Below are positions 35,725 through 43,947 of a stretch of 64,000 nt of DNA, one piece after another. The first letter of the stretch is position 1. Every line of letters starts with the position of its first letter. Origin of the DNA: JAAYHV01 sp964400515 (GTDB lineage Bacteria; Bacillota; Clostridia; Peptostreptococcales; Anaerovoracaceae); the NCBI GenBank assembly GCA_964400515.1, contig CAYNTJ010000004.1, positions 1-64,000 on the forward strand. The letters run 5' to 3'. Both the position numbers and the translations under genes were made by a program. Below the pieces are notes generated by a model. It saw only the letters and a list, made by a program, of their open reading frames with translations. It did no database searches and was not told the origin of the DNA.

Positions 35725-37029
35725 TTATATCAGCTTCTCTGAAATCATTTGATTCTTTATTATATCCTCATAGCTTTGCTTCTTAACAACAAGCTCGCTC
35801 TCCCCTTTATTTACGAATACTACTCCCGGTACAGGATTATTGTTGTAATTCGAAGCCATGGAGTATCCATAAGCACCTGTTGAATAAATTGCGAAGATAT
35901 CTCCGGCCTTTGCAGTTTTTGTGATATCAATATCTGTAATCAATATATCTCCTGATTCACAACACTTACCGCATACTGTGACTTTGTCATTTTTTTCTTC
36001 ATCAACCTTATTGGCAACAACTCCGTCGTATTCTGCTTGGTAAAGGGCAGGCCTAATATTATCCGGCATTCCTCCATCCACGGAAACATATTTCCTTACA
36101 TCTTTAATTTCCTTGATACTGCCTATTTCATACAGACTGATTCCGGCTTCCGCAACAATACTTCTTCCCGGTTCAATCACCACTGCAGGTCTGTCTATTC
36201 CCATGGCATCATAGCTTTCATATACCATTTCCATCATAGGCTTAATGAAGTATTCAAACGGTTTGCGCTCTTCATCGGTGTACTTAACACCAAAGCCTCC
36301 GCCCAAATTAAGTTCTTTAATGTCATAATCGAAGGCTTCTTTTACCTTCCTAACTAATTCTAAGGTTATTTCCGTAGCTTTAAGATGTGAACTGTTATCA
36401 AACAATTGTGAACCCACATGATAGTGGAAACCCAGGAATTCCACCCACTCAGATTTGATTGCATCTTCTATGTGCTTCATGATAACTTCTTCATCCAACG
36501 GAATTCCAAATTTCGAATCCTTCTTGCCCGTTACTATATAGTCATGGGAGCTGCTTTTTACTCCCGGAGTTATTCTGTAAAGAATACTTACTTTCTTGTT
36601 TTTTTCTTTGCATACTTCTTCAATTATTTTTAATTCCTGTAATCCGTCTACAATAATTCTGCCTATACCGTATTCAACAGCCATCTCGATTTCACTCTTC
36701 AATTTGTTATTACCATTGAATTCGATTCTTTCCGGCGGATATCCAACTTTAATTGCCGTATATAGTTCCCCTCCGGAAACCACATCTATGCACATACCTT
36801 CTCTTTTACAAAGTTGGAACATGGCCATTGTACAAAAGGCCTTTGATGCATAAGCAACTCTAGTTTTTGGGTATTTATTTAAAAAGCACTCCTTTAACTG
36901 GTCGAATCTACCTACTATTTCAGTTTCTGACATCACATATAAAGGTGTTCCATATTCTTTTGCCAACTCCACTGTATTGCATCCGTCAAAATATAGTGTT
37001 CCATTTTTGTTTTCTATTACACTACTCAT
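35725..37029 (-). CDS. lysA: Diaminopimelate decarboxylase
   Basis: It decarboxylates meso-diaminopimelate to lysine. The 434-residue fold-type III PLP enzyme has the Schiff-base lysine in VAYASKAFC, the glycine-rich FHYHVGSQ, LNLGGGFG, and the active-site Cys in CGKCCESGDIL. The start at 37029 (MSSVIENK) follows AAAGGACAGGGA; the upstream 16 codons look non-coding. The lysA-dapF-symporter order suggests a lysine end-pathway operon. The roughly 130-nt leader does not show a lysine riboswitch. Confidence 0.95.
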   Translation of the reverse strand: MSSVIENKNGTLYFDGCNTVELAKEYGTPLYVMSETEIVGRFDQLKECFLNKYPKTRVAYASKAFCTMAMFQLCKREGMCIDVVSGGELYTAIKVGYPPERIEFNGNNKLKSEIEMAVEYGIGRIIVDGLQELKIIEEVCKEKNKKVSILYRITPGVKSSSHDYIVTGKKDSKFGIPLDEEVIMKHIEDAIKSEWVEFLGFHYHVGSQLFDNSSHLKATEITLELVRKVKEAFDYDIKELNLGGGFGVKYTDEERKPFEYFIKPMMEMVYESYDAMGIDRPAVVIEPGRSIVAEAGISLYEIGSIKEIKDVRKYVSVDGGMPDNIRPALYQAEYDGVVANKVDEEKNDKVTVCGKCCESGDILITDIDITKTAKAGDIFAIYSTGAYGYSMASNYNNNPVPGVVFVNKGESELVVKKQSYEDIIKNQMISEKLI

Positions 37030-37159
37030 ATTCCCTGTCCTTTCTTTTAATCTAAATATATCATTCGCAAATTCCATGCCAAAATATTTTTCTCCGTTTT
37101 GGTGGATATATATGATATTTTAAGCAATAAAATGTGTATTAGCGTTCTTATATGAAAAC

Positions 37160-38350
37160 TCATTTCCCTATTTCCGAACTCTCATATTCTTTTACCGCCG
37201 CCGATAGCTGTATCATGGCCTTCTCCAATATCCCCCTAGGACAAGCCGCATTTAATCGCATATAGCCCCTTAGGCTTCTTCCAAAGGACTCTCCACTGTT
37301 CAAACCAAGCCCCGCTTTATTGATCATAAAATCGTTGAGCTCCCCGTTGTCCATATCAAGCTCCCTACAGTCAAGCCACATCAAATATGTTGCATCCGGG
37401 CAATTGGGTTTGATCTTAGGAATATTTTTTTCACAGTAATCCTTTACAAAATCAAAATTATCCGATATGTAACTCAAAACCTGCTCTAACCATTCTCCCC
37501 CTTCATTAAATGCTACCTCCATGGCAACTGAGCTGAAGGCATTGTTTCTATGTATGTCCATGCTTTCCCAAAAATCATCAAATCTCTTTTTCATCTCTTT
37601 ATTAGGATACACAACCGACGATGCTTGCAGTCCTGCTAAATTAAAGGTTTTCGTGCCGGAAATGCATACTATTATTTTTTCCCCTATCTCATGGGATAAT
37701 GTGGCCGCAGGCACAAATACCTTATCATGAAATATCAAATCTGAATGAATTTCATCGGAAACCACATAAACATCATTTTCTATGCAAATATCAATCATTC
37801 TTTTAAGTTCTTCCCTGCTCCAAACTATTCCCAAGGGATTATGGGGATTGCACAAAAGAAACAACTTCGAATTCTTGACCTTCTCCTCGAAATCCAAAAA
37901 ATCTATGTGCCATTCCCCTTCTTTTAGAACCAGTCTGTTTTCCAAAACCTTTCTTCCTGATAATTCCACCATGTCATAAAACTCCGAATAAACCGGGGTC
38001 TGTATCAATACATTATCGCCTTTTTCAGTTAATATCTTAACGGCAGATGCCAAAGTTTGCACAACTCCCAAGCTAAAACCTATTAAGTCCCTTTCTATTT
38101 CCCAACCGTGTCTTTGTTTTTTCCAATTACATATTGACTCGAAATATGAAGCGGGTCTTGATGTATAGCCCCAAATACCCTCTTCTGCCCTATCCTTTAG
38201 GGCATCAATTATGGGTCTGGCAACCTTAAAATCCATATCGGCTATCCAAAGGGGAATCACATCCTCTTTTCCGAACTTCTTTTTTCTCTCGTCATATTTT
38301 GCCGCTCTGTTACCCTCTCTGTCAATTATTTCATCAAAATTATATATCAT
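37160..38350 (-). CDS. PatB/MalY-type aminotransferase (cystathionine beta-lyase-like)
   Basis: A 396-residue fold-type I PLP enzyme with the MalY/PatB signature: PLWIADMDF, CNPHNPLGIVW, DEIHSDLIF and SGTKTFNLAGLQ with the cofactor lysine. Family members cleave carbon-sulfur bonds of cystathionine or cysteine conjugates. The second start codon (ATG at 38350) lies 6 nt after GGAGG. It is upstream of lysA on the same strand but separated by 130 nt, so probably its own unit. Confidence 0.88.
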   Translation of the reverse strand: MIYNFDEIIDREGNRAAKYDERKKKFGKEDVIPLWIADMDFKVARPIIDALKDRAEEGIWGYTSRPASYFESICNWKKQRHGWEIERDLIGFSLGVVQTLASAVKILTEKGDNVLIQTPVYSEFYDMVELSGRKVLENRLVLKEGEWHIDFLDFEEKVKNSKLFLLCNPHNPLGIVWSREELKRMIDICIENDVYVVSDEIHSDLIFHDKVFVPAATLSHEIGEKIIVCISGTKTFNLAGLQASSVVYPNKEMKKRFDDFWESMDIHRNNAFSSVAMEVAFNEGGEWLEQVLSYISDNFDFVKDYCEKNIPKIKPNCPDATYLMWLDCRELDMDNGELNDFMINKAGLGLNSGESFGRSLRGYMRLNAACPRGILEKAMIQLSAAVKEYESSEIGK

Positions 38351-38402
38351 CACGAACCTCCTTTAAGTTACTTGCAAATATATTATGCAATAATTATTCC
38401 AA

Positions 38403-38430
38403 ATAAAAATGCCGAGGCTAAGCCTCGGCA
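38403..38430 (-). terminator. Terminator of the TetR/ABC-2 exporter operon
   Basis: TGCCGAGG and CCTCGGCA form a GC-rich 8-bp stem (10 bp if the loop closes tighter). TTTTTATTT follows on the minus strand. Confidence 0.85.
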
Positions 38431-38443
38431 CAAAGCTTAATAA

Positions 38444-38662
38444 TCATCCAATCGGAGCAGCTATAAATAGCCATAGGCCTAATGCCACGAAGACAACAGC
38501 CCATATATAGAAGAATATAACCGTTCCCTGCTCTCCCATATGCTTTCTAAACCATTTGATCTTGGCCATCTCCCACATGGATTTCGGCTTTTTTGCCGCA
38601 ATAAATACAACAACTGCCGCGTAAACTATTGCAAGTATTCCTAAAAGTGGATTCCAATTCAT
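38444..38662 (-). CDS. Small two-helix membrane protein of the exporter operon
   Basis: A 72-residue protein with two hydrophobic helices (about 8-24 and 48-68) flanking a basic, tryptophan-containing loop (KKPKSMWEMAKIKWFRKHMGEQG). I do not recognise a named family. It is the last gene behind two ABC-2 permeases and before a strong terminator. It may be a small subunit or immunity-type helper of the exporter; that is inference. Confidence 0.7.
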   Translation of the reverse strand: MNWNPLLGILAIVYAAVVVFIAAKKPKSMWEMAKIKWFRKHMGEQGTVIFFYIWAVVFVALGLWLFIAAPIG

Positions 38663-38676
38663 AATACACCTCCCAA

Positions 38677-39675
38677 TTAACTTAAACCTTTTCTAATTCT
38701 TGGCATCAATAATATATATATAATAATACTAATTAATACGACTATACCCGAATAGATAAATATTTCCTTCCATTCTGCCTGATAAGTAAGGATTTTTTCA
38801 ATACCTTTATATGTCCAGTAGAAAGGACTCCAATATACCACCCATTGCCATTTATCACTTAATAATTCTGCTACCGCAACTGAACCTGCCAGTGGCAAAA
38901 AAAGCATTTTTACTGATCCTGCAGCATCCATTACCGACGAGTTATTTATTCCTTGTATAAAGCCAAATAGTATGCTAATTACCATGGAAACAACTACTAT
39001 AACCATCATTTGCAGCCAATTAATATCAGAAAATCCTGTGATAAGTAGCATACATACTGATCCATATAACGGTATAAACGCTCCAATCAAACTCTTTCCA
39101 AATATATATCCTGTCTTAGATATAGGCGTTAGATGCACCGCCCTAATAGTTTTATCTACTTTTTCTTCAATAATATTTATTGCAATTAGCATTCCGCCAA
39201 GTATAGCACTAAACATCATAAATATATTAACTAAAAGCTTTTTAATGGGCGATACCACTTCTCCAAACTCATGAATTTCAGCTGTTGAATTTGATAATGT
39301 TGCCCCATCTTCATAGGCCGCTAATATAAACGCCACTATATCCGTCATTTGCTCCGTTTCATTTCCCTGGGCCAGTATATAGTATGTATCTCCGTCGGGT
39401 ACATAGGCAAATACTTCATCACGCCTAGCCACCCTTTCCTCTAAAGCTTCTTCATCTTCATATAATGAAACTTTTGCAAAGTCTTCCAAGTATTCTTGCA
39501 TTTCAACATTCTCATTTTCTATGAGTGCAAGATTAACAGTTGTATCATTTACACTAGGAGCAATTAGATTAATGGCAATACCAAATATCACAGGCACTAA
39601 AATTATATATAGAGTAAGGAATTCTCTTATATTTACTTTTAAGTCTCTTGCAAAGATTACTAATATTCTCTTCAT
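38677..39675 (-). CDS. ABC-2 type exporter permease
   Basis: A 332-residue permease: N-terminal helix, extracytoplasmic domain (about 45-145) and six C-terminal helices, with the ABC-2 membrane pattern INIIEEKVDKTIRAVHLTPIS just before the second helix. It lies 14 nt downstream of a related permease and forms an exporter with the ATPase at 40805-41659. Confidence 0.83.
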   Translation of the reverse strand: MKRILVIFARDLKVNIREFLTLYIILVPVIFGIAINLIAPSVNDTTVNLALIENENVEMQEYLEDFAKVSLYEDEEALEERVARRDEVFAYVPDGDTYYILAQGNETEQMTDIVAFILAAYEDGATLSNSTAEIHEFGEVVSPIKKLLVNIFMMFSAILGGMLIAINIIEEKVDKTIRAVHLTPISKTGYIFGKSLIGAFIPLYGSVCMLLITGFSDINWLQMMVIVVVSMVISILFGFIQGINNSSVMDAAGSVKMLFLPLAGSVAVAELLSDKWQWVVYWSPFYWTYKGIEKILTYQAEWKEIFIYSGIVVLISIIIYILLMPRIRKGLS

Positions 39676-39689
39676 AATAACCCCCTTCC

Positions 39690-40805
39690 CTATATAGCAA
39701 GGTTCTTCTTGAACTTATTATTTGCCAGCAAGAATAGTATTCCGCCGCCTAATAAAAATCCCAAAGAAACTAACATAACAAATTGCATATCACCGTTTAC
39801 AAGTATAGTCTCCTTAAATGCCAATATCAGGTAATATATAGGTATTGCCTGCATCCAGCCCGGACTCCAGCTTGGAATAAAGTATGATATTGCAGGTAGC
39901 ATAAACAGCATCATAAACACATATATCACTCCAAATGATTGGGTCATGTTATCGAAAAATCCCGATATTAAAAGGCCCAATGAAGAAGAGAAAAATGCCG
40001 ATGTTATCAGTAATATCAGTAGTGCCCAATATGCAGGCTGCGTTCTCATCACAGGGATAACAATCATCATGGTTGTAATTATTGTTACGGTAACTAAGGT
40101 TAGTACTTTACTCATAAGATAATGCCAAACCTTAGAAGCCGTTACTGCATACGCTTTTATGACGCCCTCTTGTTTATCAAGGAATATATATGCAGCAATT
40201 ATAAACATACCCATAAGACTTCCGTTGAAGGTTATCAATGCCGGCACTGAGTTTTGCCTTGTATTTAGCTGTTCATAACCCACTTGCAATTCTTTTACTT
40301 CTATACCTTCTGCATCAGCTATGATGCCTTCTATATTTTCATTATTTATAATTCTATAAAGATTCTTCATCCTATCGGACTCATAGCCTTGTATATAGTA
40401 GTCATATTTAATTCCCCCGGTTTCAGAGTCCATGGAAATCAAAGCCCCTATTCTAGGCCTATCCGCTTTAGTCAATCCAATCAAATCTTCCTTATCTTTG
40501 ATTATGTAAATCTCTTGACCTTCCGTTTCATATAAATCAGCAACAATCACTTCATCATCCAGTTCCAATTCTACTTTTTCCACTTTGCCGTCCAAATCCT
40601 CTTCCAGCATTTCGTCAAGATAATATTCCTCCACAGCTTTAGGTAAATCAAGACTTAAATACTCTTCCTCGGTAGGACTATAGTTCTCCGGTATCACAAA
40701 CAAAAGAAGAACCAAAATAATCAGCGTCATAATTATCTCTATGTAAAAGTAAAAGCCCTTGGAAGACAGTTTTAACTCTTTTAAATAACTGTACCAAAGT
40801 TTCAT
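39690..40805 (-). CDS. ABC-2 type exporter permease
   Basis: A 371-residue permease with an N-terminal helix (about 20-40), a large acidic extracytoplasmic region (about 45-190) and six C-terminal helices. Its ATG shares one base with the stop of the ATPase gene (TAATG), indicating coupled translation and close stoichiometry. Confidence 0.83.
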   Translation of the reverse strand: MKLWYSYLKELKLSSKGFYFYIEIIMTLIILVLLLFVIPENYSPTEEEYLSLDLPKAVEEYYLDEMLEEDLDGKVEKVELELDDEVIVADLYETEGQEIYIIKDKEDLIGLTKADRPRIGALISMDSETGGIKYDYYIQGYESDRMKNLYRIINNENIEGIIADAEGIEVKELQVGYEQLNTRQNSVPALITFNGSLMGMFIIAAYIFLDKQEGVIKAYAVTASKVWHYLMSKVLTLVTVTIITTMMIVIPVMRTQPAYWALLILLITSAFFSSSLGLLISGFFDNMTQSFGVIYVFMMLFMLPAISYFIPSWSPGWMQAIPIYYLILAFKETILVNGDMQFVMLVSLGFLLGGGILFLLANNKFKKNLAI

Positions 40806-41659
40806 TATATAAGCCCCCTTCCGGTAACCTTAATAAAGATCTCTTCTAAGGTCGCTTCCTTAGTATGCATAGTCTGTATCTCATTCTCATCTATTACTTT
40901 TTTTAGTGATAACTTATCTTTTTCATCTATTATAGAAAAAGACTTTTTAACAACGCTGTTATTATCAAAATATTCAACTTCAACAAGCTTTTCACCATAT
41001 TGCAATTTAAGATTTCTAGGCGAATCAATCAGCTTAATATCACCATCAACTATAAAGGCAACCCTATCACAAAGCTCATCGGCGATATACATATTATGGG
41101 TTGTTAAAAATACAGTTACACCTTTTTCATTTTGCATTCTTACTATATCTTTTATGTCTGCTGCAATTGATGGATCAAGCCCCGTTGTAGGTTCATCCAA
41201 AAACCATAAGGAAGGGTTATTAATCATGGATCTTGCAAAGGTAAGCCTATGTTTCATACCCTTTGAAAATTCTCCGGCCCTAATGTTACCCTTATCTCCT
41301 AAGCCTACCAAGTCTAAGAGTTCCTGAGGTTCTCTGGTTTTAACATCAAATAATCGCCTATAGAAATCAAGATTTTCCTTTGCCGTCATTTTACTGTACA
41401 CATTTGACTGCTCAAAGGACATCCCAATCTTATTAAACATTTCATTTTTAATATGTTTTATATCATATCCGGCTACGGTAACTTCCCCCTCTTGCAAAGG
41501 CAAAAGCCCTGTCAAAATATTTTGGGTTGTGGATTTACCCGCCCCCGAAGGCCCTAAGAATCCAAAGATTTCTCCCTCAGCCACATCAAAATTTACATCC
41601 TTAATCGCATATTTACCATCCCTGTTATAAGAATGGTTTAAATCTTTTACATGAATCAT
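40805..41659 (-). CDS. ABC exporter ATPase
   Basis: A 284-residue ATPase with Walker A GPSGAGKST, signature FSKGMKHRLTFA (a Lys variant of LSGGQ, common in ABC-2 ATPases) and Walker B LWFLDEPTTGLDP. A strong AGGAGG site precedes the ATG. It follows the tetR gene by 9 nt and precedes both permeases. Confidence 0.9.
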   Translation of the reverse strand: MIHVKDLNHSYNRDGKYAIKDVNFDVAEGEIFGFLGPSGAGKSTTQNILTGLLPLQEGEVTVAGYDIKHIKNEMFNKIGMSFEQSNVYSKMTAKENLDFYRRLFDVKTREPQELLDLVGLGDKGNIRAGEFSKGMKHRLTFARSMINNPSLWFLDEPTTGLDPSIAADIKDIVRMQNEKGVTVFLTTHNMYIADELCDRVAFIVDGDIKLIDSPRNLKLQYGEKLVEVEYFDNNSVVKKSFSIIDEKDKLSLKKVIDENEIQTMHTKEATLEEIFIKVTGRGLI

Positions 41660-41668
41660 CTTTACCTC

Positions 41669-42280
41669 CTATACATAAAACAGTTTCTTCAAAATCATCA
41701 GGTATTCATTTAGCTCTTTTTGCATATTTTCCATATCATAATTTTCCGATTGTTCCGCTCTCAAGAAATTATCTTCACTGAACTTTTCCAAAACCCACTG
41801 GGTCATTTTTATCATTTTGATAAGGTCTATGTCTTTTCTGAAAAGATCATAATTTATGTTTTTAGTAAAATAATCCTGATAGTATCCCGGATAATATGAT
41901 TCTATCTGTTTAATCAAATCCTCGACACTTTTTCCCTTCGTAAGCTTTTTGTAGAACTCAATAATCCCCGGGTATCTGGCAAACAGCTTCATTTTGTAAT
42001 CAACCGTACTTGCTATTCTGTTTAAAATATCCGTTTCCCCATAATCTATATTATCCAATATCTCTTTAGTCATTTTTTCAAATACAAACTTAACCAAGTA
42101 TTCATAAAGTTCTTCCTTGGATTTAAAATAGTGATAGAGAAGTCCCTTAGATATTCCTGCCTTCTTTACTATAACATTAGTAGATGCCTTGTCATAATCA
42201 TTAACGGCAAATTCATTTAATGCCGCCTTTATTAGGCTGTCTCTTTTATTCGGATTCATTTTACTTAAAATCTCTTCCAA
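41669..42280 (-). CDS. TetR/AcrR-family regulator of the exporter operon (TTG start)
   Basis: A regulator of about 203 residues with the TetR helix-turn-helix at residues 20-60 (STNVIVKKAGISKGLLYHYFKSKEELYEYL) and a helical ligand domain. The open frame allows an ATG at 42298, but the sequence between is itself the ribosome site (GGGAGGAG), which best serves the TTG at 42280; an internal ATG at 42259 has no ribosome site. It leads its own operon and overlaps two dyad operators, so it is probably auto-repressing and induced by the exported compound. Confidence 0.82.
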   Translation of the reverse strand: MEEILSKMNPNKRDSLIKAALNEFAVNDYDKASTNVIVKKAGISKGLLYHYFKSKEELYEYLVKFVFEKMTKEILDNIDYGETDILNRIASTVDYKMKLFARYPGIIEFYKKLTKGKSVEDLIKQIESYYPGYYQDYFTKNINYDLFRKDIDLIKMIKMTQWVLEKFSEDNFLRAEQSENYDMENMQKELNEYLMILKKLFYV

Positions 42281-42299
42281 ACAAGCTCCTCCCTTCATT

Positions 42300-42348
42300 G
42301 ACCATACCAGTCTATATTCATGATACCACCACCGACCAGTATAGTCAA
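42300..42348 (-). promoter_or_regulatory. Promoter and paired operators of the tetR/ABC-2 operon
   Basis: On the minus strand -35 TTGACT (42348-42343), a 17-nt spacer and -10 TATCAT (42325-42320) form a good promoter. Two inverted GAC-N7-GTC elements, GACCATACCAGTC (42300-42312) and GACCAGTATAGTC (42334-42346), cover the start site and the -35. They also form a long dyad with each other (12 of 15 positions with flanks), as expected for a TetR repressor. Confidence 0.6.
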
Positions 42349-42355
42349 TAGGATA

Positions 42356-42380
42356 ATAAAAAAATTGCCCGAAGGCAATT
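42356..42380 (-). terminator. Terminator of the pilin-like genes
   Basis: AATTGCC and GGCAATT enclose the loop CGAA (TTCG on the minus strand), followed by TTTTTTATT on the minus strand. Confidence 0.8.
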
Positions 42381-42753
42381 ATTTATCTATCTTTATCCAG
42401 CCACCGGGCGGCTTTGTATATATATTTATAGCATTTGGCGCTATATAATATGATCCTTGATAGTAGCAAACATCGCCCTTTTCCATACTATTAGGCCATA
42501 CCATCTCACCCCAGTTTTCAACCATGTCATTTTCCGTATATATGTTTTCACTTTCAAGCTTAATTACGTTGCTATGATCCCCTATGCTTTCGTTGCCGTT
42601 ATGTGAAAACCAGTCGTTATACCCTACCACATAGTATTCATCGCCATCCTTCAACACTGTACCGCTGGGTATACTTATTCCGTTACTTGCAGATTCTGCC
42701 ATTAAAGCAAAAAATTCATCCCTATCCAGTGTTCCTTGGAAAATATGCTCCAT
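42379..42753 (-). pseudogene. 3' part of a broken pilin-like gene with a CBM5/12-like C-terminus
   Basis: This 124-residue frame has no ribosome site at its internal ATG. It continues upstream without a stop through ENNEYVILEDEGNGEVPSEDGWIL to a TAA at 42842-42840. Beyond that it aligns in phase with the end of the pilin-like frame at 42816-43157 after a frame change near 42910. The C-terminus (KGDVCYYQGSYYIAP...KPPGGWIKI) resembles a small CBM5/12-type chitin/cellulose-binding module. It is therefore the distal half of an inactivated secreted or pilin-fused gene. Confidence 0.6.
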
Positions 42754-42815
42754 CCCTTCATTATCTGTAAGAATCCAGCCATCTTCCGATGGTACTTCTC
42801 CGTTTCCTTCATCTT

Positions 42816-43157
42816 CTAAAATAACATATTCATTGTTTTCTTAAACAACAGTATAAAGTTCCTTGTATCTAAGATATGTGATTGTACCTTCCGAATTGAT
42901 TTGAATACTCTGAATTTCCCCTTAACATTACTATTCTCTTTAATAATATCAAAGGGTGCTTCCAATAAAACATTTTCCGTTTCCGCAATATAAACCTCTG
43001 TAGTTTTTACTACAGTTCTGCAATTTCTTATGGCAACATTTCTTTTAGCTTCATCGGTGTACCCCAAAAACTGGGGAGCGATTATTCCTGTCAATATGGC
43101 CATAACGGCTATCACTATTATTAATTCCACCAGGGAAAACCCTTTATTCTTCTCCAT
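42816..43157 (-). pseudogene. 5' part of a broken type IV pilin-like gene
   Basis: The first 80 or so residues are a normal prepilin: basic leader, cleavage site KGFSLVELIIVIAVMAIL and the conserved IAPQFLGYTDEAKR. After VKGKFR (near 42915) the frame turns into unlikely sequence and stops. One frame over, translation continues sensibly (SIQINSEGTITYLRYKEL) into the downstream part. A frameshift plus a later stop indicate a decayed gene. Its start lies 5 nt downstream of an intact pilin gene. Confidence 0.68.
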
Positions 43158-43162
43158 AGTAA

Positions 43163-43720
43163 TTATAATTTCTCCAAATAATCCGATTTGCTTCCATCTT
43201 CTTTTATATAGTAAAACTCTATTTCCTCGGTTTCCCCATCCACAACCTTAAAGTAAACCACAATGGTACCTATAAGATTAGATGTGCCACCACTACCCCC
43301 ATAGGAATAGTTATTGTTTGCGGTTAAAAATACCGCAGGGCAATGGCCATCCCCCGAGCTTAATGTCCTGTCATAATCTAAGATACTAAGTTTTCCGCTG
43401 TAAGGATTAACTATATTTGAATTATTGGTATACTTATTTACCTCTTGTCCGCTATTAATAACCTCCAGCTTTTGTTCAAGGAAATTGTTGAGTGTACCAT
43501 CACCGTCATCATCCCAATCTCCATACCAACTGGTTCTGGGATAATCCACAGTATGAACGCTTACAATTTGCATAACGCCCCTGGTATTGTATTTTAATAC
43601 ACTTTCCTTGGTTTTGTCGCTGTAACCCAAAAATTGAGGAACTATTACTCCAATCAAAACTGCCATAATAGCTATTACTACTATGAGCTCTATTAATGAA
43701 AATCCTTTATTGTTCTTCAT
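43163..43720 (-). CDS. Type IV pilin-like protein
   Basis: A 185-residue secreted subunit with the type III signal of prepilins, KGFSLIELIVVIAIMAVL (cleavage after Gly6, Glu at position +5 of the mature protein). An N-terminal helix is followed by a globular domain with an Asp-rich loop (GDWDDDGDGTL, possibly calcium-binding) and a glycine/serine-rich stretch. No pilus motor, peptidase or platform genes are in the window, so assembly would depend on machinery elsewhere. GGTGGAG precedes the ATG. Confidence 0.82.
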   Translation of the reverse strand: MKNNKGFSLIELIVVIAIMAVLIGVIVPQFLGYSDKTKESVLKYNTRGVMQIVSVHTVDYPRTSWYGDWDDDGDGTLNNFLEQKLEVINSGQEVNKYTNNSNIVNPYSGKLSILDYDRTLSSGDGHCPAVFLTANNNYSYGGSGGTSNLIGTIVVYFKVVDGETEEIEFYYIKEDGSKSDYLEKL

Positions 43721-43835
43721 GCGATCATCTCCACCAGTCTAACTTAAATTACATTTTTTGATTATTTCATTACTTATATTAGTTTACCAATAACGAACCT
43801 AAAAATCAAGCAGCAATAATTTTTTGATTTGTTTT

Positions 43836-43880
43836 GATCAAATAAAAGCTCGATACATATTTAAAATACATACCGAGCTT
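43836..43880 (-). terminator. Terminator downstream of hcp
   Basis: AAGCTCG and CGAGCTT pair, extended by partly paired ATACATA/TATGTAT, and TTTTATTTG follows on the minus strand. It lies about 70-110 nt beyond the hcp stop. Confidence 0.6.
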
Positions 43881-43947
43881 AATCAAGTTTAAAAAGAATT
43901 TCCACCCCATTAAACTTATTAACATCCATAAAGTCAGTCAAAATTAG

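Noticed and set aside
37095..37140. Sigma-54-like promoter near lysA (ATACACATTTTATTGCT on the minus strand)
   Set aside because: The essential GG of the -24 element is missing and the spacing is one base too long.
37030..37159. Possible lysine riboswitch before lysA
   Set aside because: The 130-nt leader is shorter than the riboswitch and lacks its conserved purine-rich junction; only AT-rich sequence is seen.
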